The notes under the pieces are model-generated. The model did not search any database, was not told the DNA's origin, and saw only the letters and a list, made by a program, of their open reading frames with translations. From Actinomyces culturomici (GTDB taxonomy: Bacteria; Actinomycetota; Actinomycetes; Actinomycetales; Actinomycetaceae), in NCBI RefSeq assembly GCF_900499005.1, contig NZ_LS991316.1, forward strand, positions 1,127,869 through 1,191,868: a stretch of 64,000 bases of DNA, written 5' to 3'. This document shows, in pieces, positions 42,245 to 50,034 of the stretch. The position numbers and the translations under genes are program-made. Position 1 is the first letter of the stretch. Every line of letters starts with the position of its first letter.

Positions 42245-43813
42245 GTGATCGAGGCCTACCCGATTCTCACCCTCCTCCCGCCAATCCTCGCGATCGTCCT
42301 CGTCATCACGACGAAGCGCGTCATCATGTCGCTCGCCGCGGGCGTCATCTCGGCGGCGTTCCTCGTCGCGAACGGCTCCATCGTCGAGACGGTCGTCCTC
42401 ATCTGGCAGGCGTTCTCCCAGATCTTCTGGTCCGAGGGCGCCGTCAACGCCTACTACGTCCTCATCCTCCTGTTCCTCCTCACGCTCGGCGTCATCACCT
42501 CGCTCGTCCTCATGGCGGGCGGCACGGGCGCCTTCGCCGAATGGACAATGACGAAGATCACGTCGCGGCGCGGCGCGCAGGTCCTCGCCGCGGCCCTCGG
42601 CACCGCGATCTTCATCGACGACTACTTCAACGCACTCGCCGTCGGACAGGTCGCCCGCCCGGTCGCCGACCGTCACAAGGTGTCGCGCGCGAAGCTCTCC
42701 TACCTCATCGACTCCTCCTCCGCGCCCGTCGCTGTCCTCGCGCCCTTCTCCTCCTGGGGTGCCTCGATCATCGGCATCATGAGCCCGATCGTCGCGGCCG
42801 CCGCGATCCAGGTGTCCGACGCCGGCGCGTTCATCCGCTCGGCCGGCATGAACTACTACGCGATCGGCGCGGTCGTCCTCCTGTGGCTGACGGTCATCTT
42901 CGAGGTCGACTTCGGCTCGATGCGCCGGGAGGAGCGCCGCGCCGTCGAGTCCGGGCACCTCTTCGATCCGGAGCAGCAGATCCCCGGCCAGCTCACCGAT
43001 ACCCTCCCCCGTCACGAACCGGGCGCGATGCGCGCCCTCATCGTCCCCTTCGTCATCCTCGTCGGAGGCGTCCTCGCGGGCATCGCGTGGACCGGGCACG
43101 CGGCCTCCGGCTCATGGTCGGTCCTCGACGTCCTTGCGAACACGGACGTCGCCCTCTCCCTCAACGTCGGCGGCGTCCTCGGCCTCGTGTCGGCCGCCTA
43201 CTACTACTTCCACTACACGCACGAGGACCCCGCCTTCGAGATCCGCACCGCCGCCAAGGGCGTCGTCGAGGGCGCCCGTTCGATGCTCCCCGCGATCGAG
43301 ATCCTCCTGTTCGCGTGGATGCTCGGCTCCCTCATCTCCTCGCTCGGCACTGGCGAGTACCTCGGCGGCCTCGTCGAGTCGGCGAACGTCCCCGCCCAGT
43401 GGCTCATCCCCATGCTCTTCGTCGTCGCGGGGGGCATGTCCTTCGCGACGGGCACGTCTTGGGGCTCCTTCGGCATTCTCCTCCCCATCGCCGGCGAAGT
43501 CATGGCGGCGGTCCCCGGAGGCAGCGAGCTCCTCATCCCCGCTTTCGGCGCGGTCCTCGCGGGCGCGGTCTTCGGCGATCACTGCTCGCCGATCTCGGAC
43601 ACGACGATCCTCTCCTCGACCGGCGCGGGCTGCAATCACATCACCCACGTCAACACGCAGCTCCCCTACGCCTTCGCGGGCGCGAGTGCGGCCCTCCTCG
43701 GGTACATCGTCTACTCGTTCACGCTCTCCGGGATCGCGGGCCTCGTCGCCGTGCTCGTAGTGCTCGCCGCTCTCACGGTCTACGTGCGGACGCGCCTGCC
43801 CCTCATCGCCTGA
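42245..43813 (+). CDS. NhaC-like (COG1757) Na+/H+ antiporter or carrier
   Basis: A 522-residue protein with about eleven helices. Characteristic are GTAIFIDDYFNALAVGQVARPV, YLIDSSSAPVAVLAPFSSW, SFATGTSWGSFGILLPIAGEV and FGDHCSPISDTTILSSTGAGCNH. The duplicated GTSWG and FGDxxSPxSDT motifs define the NhaC/COG1757 group. GTG 42245 follows AGGAGC by 7 nt. It is only distantly like the carrier at 25.3 kb. A substrate cannot be assigned; related proteins include amino-acid carriers. Confidence 0.87.
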   Translation: MIEAYPILTLLPPILAIVLVITTKRVIMSLAAGVISAAFLVANGSIVETVVLIWQAFSQIFWSEGAVNAYYVLILLFLLTLGVITSLVLMAGGTGAFAEWTMTKITSRRGAQVLAAALGTAIFIDDYFNALAVGQVARPVADRHKVSRAKLSYLIDSSSAPVAVLAPFSSWGASIIGIMSPIVAAAAIQVSDAGAFIRSAGMNYYAIGAVVLLWLTVIFEVDFGSMRREERRAVESGHLFDPEQQIPGQLTDTLPRHEPGAMRALIVPFVILVGGVLAGIAWTGHAASGSWSVLDVLANTDVALSLNVGGVLGLVSAAYYYFHYTHEDPAFEIRTAAKGVVEGARSMLPAIEILLFAWMLGSLISSLGTGEYLGGLVESANVPAQWLIPMLFVVAGGMSFATGTSWGSFGILLPIAGEVMAAVPGGSELLIPAFGAVLAGAVFGDHCSPISDTTILSSTGAGCNHITHVNTQLPYAFAGASAALLGYIVYSFTLSGIAGLVAVLVVLAALTVYVRTRLPLIA

Positions 43814-43891
43814 GGCCGTTTGCCGGCCAGCTCCGTCGCGCTTCCTGCGCCCCTCCCCTTCGGGGATCGACGAGGTCGGGGCCGGGTGTCG

Positions 43892-43933
43892 ATTCGGCGG
43901 GTGCGGGGACGCTCTTCTCCTACGAGTCGCCCG
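43892..43933 (+). repeat. Left copy of a 42-bp imperfect direct repeat flanking hicAB
   Basis: Starts ATTCGGCGGGT and ends CGAGTCGCCCG. It matches the right copy (44670-44711) at 32 of 42 positions, with 11-nt identical ends. The rest of 43814-44020 holds no gene. Confidence 0.6.
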
Positions 43934-44020
43934 CGTCCGTCAGTTTGGCGTCGGACCTGGACCGGCGGGCGCGTCGCGTCGCCAGCTCGCACTTCGACGT
44001 GGAACTTCGAAACGGCCGCT

Positions 44021-44062
44021 GTTTAATGCCACTTGACTCCCATGTTTAGCGCCACTAGACTC
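44021..44062 (+). promoter_or_regulatory. hicAB promoter with a direct-repeat operator candidate
   Basis: TTGACT (44033-44038), 17 nt and TAGACT (44056-44061) form a near-ideal promoter. Two 19-nt direct repeats, GTTTAATGCCACTTGACTC (44021-44039) and GTTTAGCGCCACTAGACTC (44044-44062), match at 16 of 19 positions, lie 23 bp apart and end on the -35 and -10. They fit a HicB autorepression site. Confidence 0.65.
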
Positions 44063-44069
44063 GCCAGGC

Positions 44070-44258
44070 ATGAAGCGAGCGGACCTGATGAAACGCCTGG
44101 CGCTGATCGCCAAGGAACAGGGCGCCGAGCTCGTCGTCACCGAAGGCGCGAACCATACGAAGGTCCGAATCGACCAGAAGATGACGATGGTGCCACGGCA
44201 CCGCGAGGTGTCGGAAGGGCCCGCTCGAGGAATCATCAGGAAGATGGAGGAGGAATGA
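44070..44258 (+). CDS. hicA: HicA-type mRNA interferase toxin
   Basis: A 62-residue HicA toxin with the dsRNA-binding-like fold: MKRADLMKRLALIAKEQGAE, then GANHTKVRI with catalytic His29, and VPRHREVSEGPARGIIRKM. HicA toxins cut mRNA until neutralised by HicB. The start lies 8 nt after the -10, so the mRNA has almost no leader. It overlaps hicB by ATGA, with toxin first as in most hic loci. Confidence 0.9.
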   Translation: MKRADLMKRLALIAKEQGAELVVTEGANHTKVRIDQKMTMVPRHREVSEGPARGIIRKMEEE

Positions 44259-44644
44259 CGATGGAGATCACCGCCCGCGCCTACAGGGACGGCGATTGGT
44301 GGGCCGTCGAGGTCCCCATCAATGGCGGCACCGAATACACCCAGGGAAAGACCCTTGCTGAAGCGCAATTCATGGCCGAAGACCTCGTAGCGGCCTGGGC
44401 CGACGAACTGGATGACGAAGGACTCCGTTCCGCCGACGTCACCCTTGCCGTCGACGGCGCGGTGAAGAAGACCGCCGATGCTGTGAAGACCGCCGCTGCC
44501 GAACTCGAGGCCGCCCGTGAACATGCGCGCACCGAACAGATCCGCGCAGTCGCCGAGCTTCGCGAGGAGGGCTTGACGATGCAGGACATCGCCACAATCC
44601 TCGGCGTCACGAAGGGCCGCATCTCCCAACTGGCGAACGCGTAA
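44255..44644 (+). CDS. hicB: HicB-type antitoxin with C-terminal HTH
   Basis: A 129-residue antitoxin. The N-terminal HicB domain (about 1-50: ITARAYRDGDWWAVEVP, GKTLAEAQFMAEDLVAAW) binds HicA. A long Ala/Glu-rich helical linker (about 70-100) leads to a C-terminal HTH (EEGLTMQDIATILGVTKGRI) for operator binding. ATG 44255 overlaps the hicA stop. The direct repeats in the promoter are the expected target. Confidence 0.88.
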   Translation: MTMEITARAYRDGDWWAVEVPINGGTEYTQGKTLAEAQFMAEDLVAAWADELDDEGLRSADVTLAVDGAVKKTADAVKTAAAELEAAREHARTEQIRAVAELREEGLTMQDIATILGVTKGRISQLANA

Positions 44645-44669
44645 CGGATGAGGCCGTAGCCGGGCGCCT

Positions 44670-44711
44670 ATTCGGCGGGTACCAGAGTCTTCGTCTCCTG
44701 CGAGTCGCCCG
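44670..44711 (+). repeat. Right copy of the 42-bp repeat flanking hicAB
   Basis: Begins 25 nt after the hicB stop codon, in the same orientation as the left copy. Its last bases form the left arm of the hicAB terminator. Confidence 0.6.
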
Positions 44712-44744
44712 GCGCCCGGCGCGCGGCGTGTCGGGCGCCGGGCG
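44706..44744 (+). terminator. Terminator of hicAB
   Basis: A 13-bp perfect stem (CGCCCGGCGCCCG with its complement) with a 13-nt loop follows hicB. Confidence 0.65.
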
Positions 44745-45230
44745 GTGCGGTGGGCCGCTCCGTGTCGGGCGCTTCTGCGGGTCCAGTGCGCGCACGCCGA
44801 GCGCCGCAGTAGCGAGAGCCGGCGAGTCTCGCATCCTCCTGTTCGCAAGCGCACTTGGAGCGCGCAGTAGGAAAGAGCGACTGGCCCGCCCCAGCCTTTC
44901 GGCCTCAATGGTGGGCTGGCTGCCGCTCCCCCTCGACGAAACTACTCCACAACGCCGATCCACGGCACATGATCCGACGGCTGCCCTGCACGCCGGCTCC
45001 AATCGCCGCTCCACCCGCAGAAACGCACGCAGTTTCACCGATTTCACCGGCCGGCCCGGCAGAGCCTTTGATGAATGCGCAGGTCAGCGGCTCGCATGCG
45101 GTGAGCGATCAGAAAACTGTGTGCATGTGCGTCAGTAAATCACGGACGAGGCTCCGGCACGACGGGTCAGTCGGAACCCTTGACGCCCTGAGGGCGGCGT
45201 TCACGGATGACATGGATACTCCCGGCTGCC
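44745..45230. other. Gene-poor stretch between hicAB and tRNA-Leu
   Basis: About 490 nt with lower, patchier GC than the rest of the window. Open frames here are short, overlap on both strands and show no recognisable motif. It may be an old integration scar or decayed gene. Confidence 0.45.
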
Positions 45231-45440
45231 ATCGGCACCGCAATTGGAAAGGTGGTGCCGATGGAGCCGTTGTGGTGCCACACGAAGGCTGTTTCTGAGC
45301 AGTATCGGCACCACAATCGAAAAGGTGGTGCCGATCGAGGCGTTGCGGTGCCGCAGGAAGACGGTTTCCGAGCAGTATCGGCACCGCAAGCGAAAAGCCG
45401 GTGCCGATGGAGTGGTTGAGGTGCCGATGGAGGCGCTGAG
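45231..45440. repeat. Three imperfect 73-bp tandem repeats with internal hairpins
   Basis: Units start at 45231, 45304 and 45377 (the last incomplete). Each opens ATCGGCACC and has GGTGCCGAT about 14-23 nt later, a 9-bp hairpin, followed by a second part with GGTTTCCGAGCAGT or a variant. Unit length and the hairpin-first layout resemble the 72-bp array after tesB, though the sequence differs. Confidence 0.8.
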
Positions 45441-45514
45441 AGCAGCCCGAAGCCACATTCGACCTACGGAATACTGCCCGGCGCCGACGGTAACGCCAAG
45501 GGCCGCCACTACGG

Positions 45515-45595
<81 letters not shown>

Positions 45596-45636
45596 GCGCC
45601 GACCAGTCTACGGGGCGATCGGGCCCGAGCCTCCAC

Positions 45637-46779
45637 TCAGGCGCTCGCGCGCCCGGAAGCTCGCCGGGAAGCGCGCCGGATCGTCGCCTCGCCGAGGACT
45701 CGGCTCCCCCGGTAGACGACCGCCGACTGGCCGGCCGCGACGCCGCGGAGCGGCTCGGCGAGCTCGAGGTCGAGTCCGTCCTCCCTCCCCGAGCGCGCCG
45801 CCCCGGCCTCGTCCTCGTGGATGAGGACCGACAGCGGGACGGGGGCGCCGTGGGCGCGGACCTGGACGAAGAGGTCGCCCGGCGCCGAAGCGCCGAGGTC
45901 GTCGGCCGCGAGCCACACGACCTCCTCGCACTCGATGCGGTCGACGGAGAGGAGTTCGGAGGCGCCGACGACGACTTCGTTGGACGCGGGCCGAGTCTCG
46001 AGGACGTAGCGGGGGCGGCCGTCCGCGGCGGGCCGGTCGATCCGCAGGCCGCGGCGCTGACCGACCGTGAAGTTCCAGTAGCCCTCGTGGTCGCCGAGGA
46101 CCTCCCCCTCGGGCGAGACGATCCGGCCGGGCGCGGTGCCGAGCCGGGAGCGGAGGAACCCCTGGGTGTCCCCGTCGGGGATGAAGCAGATGTCGTAGGA
46201 GTCGGGCTTCTCGGAGACGCCGAGCCCGCGCGCCTCGGCCTCGGCGCGGACCTCGGCCTTCGAGGGCGCGTCGCCGAGCGGCAGGAGGACGCGGGAGAGT
46301 TCGGAGCGCCCCATGACGGCGAGGACGTAGGACTGGTCCTTCAGCGGGTCGGCGGCGCGGTGGAGCTCGGGGCCGGAGGGCCCGTCGAGGACCTGGGCGT
46401 AGTGGCCGGTGCAGACGGCGTCGAAGCCGAGGACGGCGGCGCGCTCGGCGAGCTCGCGGAACTTCACGAACTCGTTGCAGCGGACGCAGGGGTTGGGGGT
46501 GCGACCGAGCGCGTACTGCTCGACGAAGTCCTCGACGACGGTCGCCTCAAAGTCCTCGGCGAGGTCCCACACGTAGAAGGGGATGCCCATGCCCTCGGCG
46601 GCGCGGGCGGCGTCCCCGGCGTCTTCAACGGAGCAGCAGCCGCGCGAGCCGATCCGGCAGGCCTGCGGCTGGGAGCTCAACGCCATGTGGACGCCGACGA
46701 CCTCGTGGCCGGCGTCGACGGCGCGGGCGGCGGCGACGGCGGAGTCGACGCCCCCGGACAGTGCGGCGAGGACGCGCAT
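45637..46779 (-). CDS. mnmA: tRNA-specific 2-thiouridylase
   Basis: A 380-residue enzyme placing sulfur on U34 of tRNA-Lys, -Glu and -Gln. The PP-loop SGGVDSA (8-14) binds ATP. Catalytic cysteines are in NPCVRCNEFVKF and DICFIPDGD. VGQRRGLRI begins the C-terminal beta-barrel domains. It shares one base with the upstream cysteine desulfurase stop (TGATG), and that enzyme is the natural persulfide supplier. Length is typical. Confidence 0.95.
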   Translation of the reverse strand: MRVLAALSGGVDSAVAAARAVDAGHEVVGVHMALSSQPQACRIGSRGCCSVEDAGDAARAAEGMGIPFYVWDLAEDFEATVVEDFVEQYALGRTPNPCVRCNEFVKFRELAERAAVLGFDAVCTGHYAQVLDGPSGPELHRAADPLKDQSYVLAVMGRSELSRVLLPLGDAPSKAEVRAEAEARGLGVSEKPDSYDICFIPDGDTQGFLRSRLGTAPGRIVSPEGEVLGDHEGYWNFTVGQRRGLRIDRPAADGRPRYVLETRPASNEVVVGASELLSVDRIECEEVVWLAADDLGASAPGDLFVQVRAHGAPVPLSVLIHEDEAGAARSGREDGLDLELAEPLRGVAAGQSAVVYRGSRVLGEATIRRASRRASGRASA

Positions 46780-48068
46780 CAGCGCTCCCCCCTTTTGTTC
46801 TCGGGCGCGACCTGCGGCGCGGTGCTCATCGACGAGGACGGAGCGGCGCGCTCATCGAGGGGATGCGATCGGGCGGAGACCCGATGGGACTCGCGGGCGT
46901 CGAGGGCCCGGGCGGCCCGGAGGGCGCCGGGAAGGGCCGCGAGGAGGGCGTCGATGTCGGCGTCCGTGGAGTCGGGACCGGTGGAGACGCGCAGGACTCC
47001 GAGGGCCTCGGCCTCCGAGGCGCCCATGGCGAGGAGGATCGCGGAGGGACGGGTGACGCCCGCGTGGCAGGCGGACCCGGCGGAGACCGCGACGCCGGCG
47101 GCGTCCATCGCCATGAGGACGGCCTCCGGGTGAGAGGTCGGAAGGCTGAGGTGGATGATCGAGGGGACGGCGTCAGCCGGATCGACGGTGAGGCGCACGT
47201 CCACTGGCAGGCCCGCGATCAGGCGGTCGCGCAGGCGCTCGGCGCGTGCGCGGCGTTCCTCGCGGGTCCGGACGGTCTCCTCGAGGGCCGCCGCGAGGGC
47301 GAGGGCGCCGGCGACGTCGGGCGTGCCCGAGCGCAGGCCGCGCTCGTGGCCGCCTCCGGGCCGATCGGTCGCGAAGGGGATCCCGCGGCGCGCGAGGAGG
47401 ACACCGGTGCCGACCGGGGCGCCGACCTTGTGCCCACCGAGGGAGAGGAGGTCGACGCCGAGCTCGCGGAAGGAGACGGGGAGGACGCCGATGGCCTGGG
47501 CGGCGTCCGTGTGGACGAGGGGGCGCGCCGCGGGCGGCAGATCGGGCGCACCGAATGCCGCGGCGAGCGCGGCGACCGGCTGGATCGTCCCGATCTCCGA
47601 GCAGATGAGCCCGAGCGTGGCGAGGGCGAGCGAAGGAGCTTCGAAGGAGAGCGCACCGGCGTCGAGGTCGACGACGCCGGAGCGGCCGGCGCGCAGGAGC
47701 GTCATCTCGAACCCGTCGGCCTCGAGAACGCTCCGCTGCGCCCCCACGGCGTCGTGCTCGAGGACGGAGAGGAGGACGCGAGTACGCACCGGATCCGCGC
47801 GGCGCGCCCCGCGCGCCGCGCCGGCGACCCCGAGAGCGTCCGACTCGGTCGCGCCGGAGACGAGGACGACCTCGGCCCGCTCGGCCCCGAGGGCCGCGCC
47901 GATGCGCTCGCGCGCGTCCTCGAGCATCCGCTTCGCGCGACGACCGCCCGAGTGGAGGGCCGCCGGGTTGCCGGGCTCGGCGCCGAGGTCGCGCTGGGCG
48001 CGCACCCAGGCGTCGAGTGCGGCCGGGAGGATCGGCGAGGTCGCCGCGTGGTCGAGGTAGTGGGTCAC
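46779..48068 (-). CDS. Cysteine desulfurase (NifS/IscS-like)
   Basis: A 429-residue class V PLP aminotransferase-fold enzyme removing sulfur from cysteine as a persulfide. YLDHAATSP opens it, SLGGHKVGAP holds the PLP lysine, and AGSACHAGVTRPSAIL carries the persulfide cysteine. A 45-residue Ser/Ala/Arg-rich tail follows the usual end. GTG 48068 overlaps the etfA stop by GTGA, and it is directly followed by mnmA, so its main task is probably tRNA thiolation. Confidence 0.93.
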   Translation of the reverse strand: MTHYLDHAATSPILPAALDAWVRAQRDLGAEPGNPAALHSGGRRAKRMLEDARERIGAALGAERAEVVLVSGATESDALGVAGAARGARRADPVRTRVLLSVLEHDAVGAQRSVLEADGFEMTLLRAGRSGVVDLDAGALSFEAPSLALATLGLICSEIGTIQPVAALAAAFGAPDLPPAARPLVHTDAAQAIGVLPVSFRELGVDLLSLGGHKVGAPVGTGVLLARRGIPFATDRPGGGHERGLRSGTPDVAGALALAAALEETVRTREERRARAERLRDRLIAGLPVDVRLTVDPADAVPSIIHLSLPTSHPEAVLMAMDAAGVAVSAGSACHAGVTRPSAILLAMGASEAEALGVLRVSTGPDSTDADIDALLAALPGALRAARALDARESHRVSARSHPLDERAAPSSSMSTAPQVAPENKRGER

Positions 48069-49051
48069 CGCGCCGCGCGGAGCGCCTCGAGCGCCTGGGG
48101 GACGACCTCGAAGAGGTCGCCGACGACGCCGAAGTCCGCGATCTCGAAGATCGGGGCGTCGGGATCGTCGCAGACGGCGACGATGTGGGCGCTCGACTGC
48201 ATGCCGACGGTGTGGTGGATCGCGCCGGAGACGCCGAGTCCGATGTAGACGTTCGGGGAGATCGACGCGCCGGTCTGCCCGATCTGCATCGCGCGCGGGG
48301 CCCAGCCCTCGTCGCAGACGACGCGGGTCGCCCCGATCGCGGCGCCGAGCTCGTCGGCGAGGGACTCGACGACGCTCATGTCGCCGTTCGTCCCGCGTCC
48401 GGCGACGACGACGGTCGACGCGTCGGACAGGGAGACGCGGCCGTCGCCCGACTGGGCGGTCGAGGAGACGACCTCGACGGCGCCGGCCTCGGCGCTGATC
48501 GCGACGGGGACCTCGATGACGGCGGGCGCGACGGAGGCGTCGAGGGTCTCGACGTCGACGGAGCCGGGACGGACCACGGCGATCGGCGTCGGGCCCGACA
48601 CGCGCAGGCGGTTCGACCAGGAGCCCGCGAGCGCGGTCGTCGTCGCGATGAGCGCCTCCCCGTCGGCCTCGAGGGCGACGGCGTCGGCGACGACGCCGGA
48701 GTCGACGAGGGCGGAGATGCGCGCGGCGACCTCGCGCCCCCGGTAGGAGGAGGCGAGGAGGAGGGCGCCGAAGGCGTCGGTGCTCAGGCACGCGGCGACG
48801 GCGTCGCCGACGAGCGCGCTGACCCGCGGGGCCGCGTCGTCGAGCCCGGGCACGAGGACCTTCGCGACGCCGAGGGCGCCGAGCGCCCCGAGGTCGGGGG
48901 TCGAGGTGAGGGAGACGGCGACGACGTCCGCGCTCGTCAGAGTGCGGGCGAGAGTGAGGACCTGGGCGGACGCGGGCGAGAGGGTCCATCCTTCGGCGTC
49001 AGAGCCCTGGTGGTCGGCGAGGACGAGGATCGGGGTCGAGAGGGTCGACAT
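48065..49051 (-). CDS. etfA: Electron transfer flavoprotein alpha subunit
   Basis: A 328-residue ETF alpha. The C-terminal FAD-binding domain is clear: VVVAGRGTNGDMSVVESLAD, VCDEGWAPRAMQIGQTGASI, PNVYIGLGVSGAIHHTVGMQ and DDPDAPIFEIADFGVVGDL. With EtfB it carries electrons from acyl-CoA or other dehydrogenases to the membrane quinone pool. It starts 1 nt after the etfB stop. Confidence 0.95.
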   Translation of the reverse strand: MSTLSTPILVLADHQGSDAEGWTLSPASAQVLTLARTLTSADVVAVSLTSTPDLGALGALGVAKVLVPGLDDAAPRVSALVGDAVAACLSTDAFGALLLASSYRGREVAARISALVDSGVVADAVALEADGEALIATTTALAGSWSNRLRVSGPTPIAVVRPGSVDVETLDASVAPAVIEVPVAISAEAGAVEVVSSTAQSGDGRVSLSDASTVVVAGRGTNGDMSVVESLADELGAAIGATRVVCDEGWAPRAMQIGQTGASISPNVYIGLGVSGAIHHTVGMQSSAHIVAVCDDPDAPIFEIADFGVVGDLFEVVPQALEALRAAR

Positions 49052-49052
49052 G

Positions 49053-49844
49053 TCACTTCACCACTTCGAGGAGGTAGGCGGCCAGGCGGGCGCCGGCGTC
49101 GCCGGAGTCGGGGATGATCGTGCCGGCGCCCTCGCGGACGACTTCGGCGGAGTCGAGGACCTCGGTGACCGGCGCGCGGTCGACGGCGAGCGCTCCGGAG
49201 CGGGTGTCGGCGATCTCGTCGAGGTCCCAGGAGTCCATCGGCTTCTTGCGCGCGGCCTTCATCGCGGCGAACGCCGGATAGCGCGGCTCGTTGATCTGGT
49301 CGGTGACGGAGACGACCGCGGGGAGCGGCGCGGCGAGGACGTCGTCGTAGCCGTCGGCGTTGCGCTCGATCGTCGCGCGGCGGGCGTCCGTGTCGACCTC
49401 GATCCCGTGGGCGAGGCCGAGGAGCGGGTAGGCGAGGCGCGTCGCGAGCGCCGCGGGGAGCATCGAGGTCATCGAGTCGAGGGACGCCATGCCGGTGACG
49501 ACGAGGTCGACGGGCTCCTCGGCGTTCAGGCGCTCGATCGCGCCCGCGAGGACGAGGGCGGTGAGCCCGGCGTCGGCGCCGGCGAGGCGCTCGTCGCTCA
49601 GGAGGACGCCGCGGTCGGCGCCCATCTGGAGGGCGCGCATGAGGGCGTCCTCAGCGTCCTCGGGTCCCATCGTGAGGGCGACGGCCTCGCCCCCGTGCTC
49701 CTCGACGAGCTGGACGGCGGCCTCGACGGCGTTCTCGTCGAGCTCGTTGAGGACGTCGTCCTCGCCGCGGACGAGTCGGCCGTCCTCGAAACGGCGCTCG
49801 GACTGCATGTCCGGGACGTGCTTCACGCACACGATGATTCTCAT
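49053..49844 (-). CDS. etfB: Electron transfer flavoprotein beta subunit
   Basis: A 263-residue ETF beta: MRIIVCVKHVPDMQSERRF, LNELDENAVEAAVQLVEEHG, ALTMGPEDAEDALMRALQMG, PAVVSVTDQINEPRYPAFAA. This is the canonical AMP-binding subunit and first gene of the etfB-etfA-desulfurase-mnmA operon. ATG 49844 is preceded by TAGGACC, containing AGGA. It diverges from glgX. Confidence 0.95.
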   Translation of the reverse strand: MRIIVCVKHVPDMQSERRFEDGRLVRGEDDVLNELDENAVEAAVQLVEEHGGEAVALTMGPEDAEDALMRALQMGADRGVLLSDERLAGADAGLTALVLAGAIERLNAEEPVDLVVTGMASLDSMTSMLPAALATRLAYPLLGLAHGIEVDTDARRATIERNADGYDDVLAAPLPAVVSVTDQINEPRYPAFAAMKAARKKPMDSWDLDEIADTRSGALAVDRAPVTEVLDSAEVVREGAGTIIPDSGDAGARLAAYLLEVVK

Positions 49845-49943
49845 GGTCCTAGCGTGCCACACCGGGGCTCGCGGGCCGTTCGCGGGCCGCCCGGTGATGG
49901 GGATTCCCACATATGAGGGGGCCGTTCGGCGGTTTTCTCCGCC

Positions 49944-49973
49944 TTGGCAACTTAACCTGGACTCGGGTAGCGT
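49944..49973 (+). promoter_or_regulatory. Promoter of glgX
   Basis: TTGGCA (49944-49949), 18 nt and TAGCGT (49968-49973) lie about 60 nt before the glgX ATG. Confidence 0.5.
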
Positions 49974-50034
49974 GCGGGGCCGACCCACGAGGGTCCACCG
50001 CACCGCCACGCGGCCGCGCACGAGAGAGGGAACG

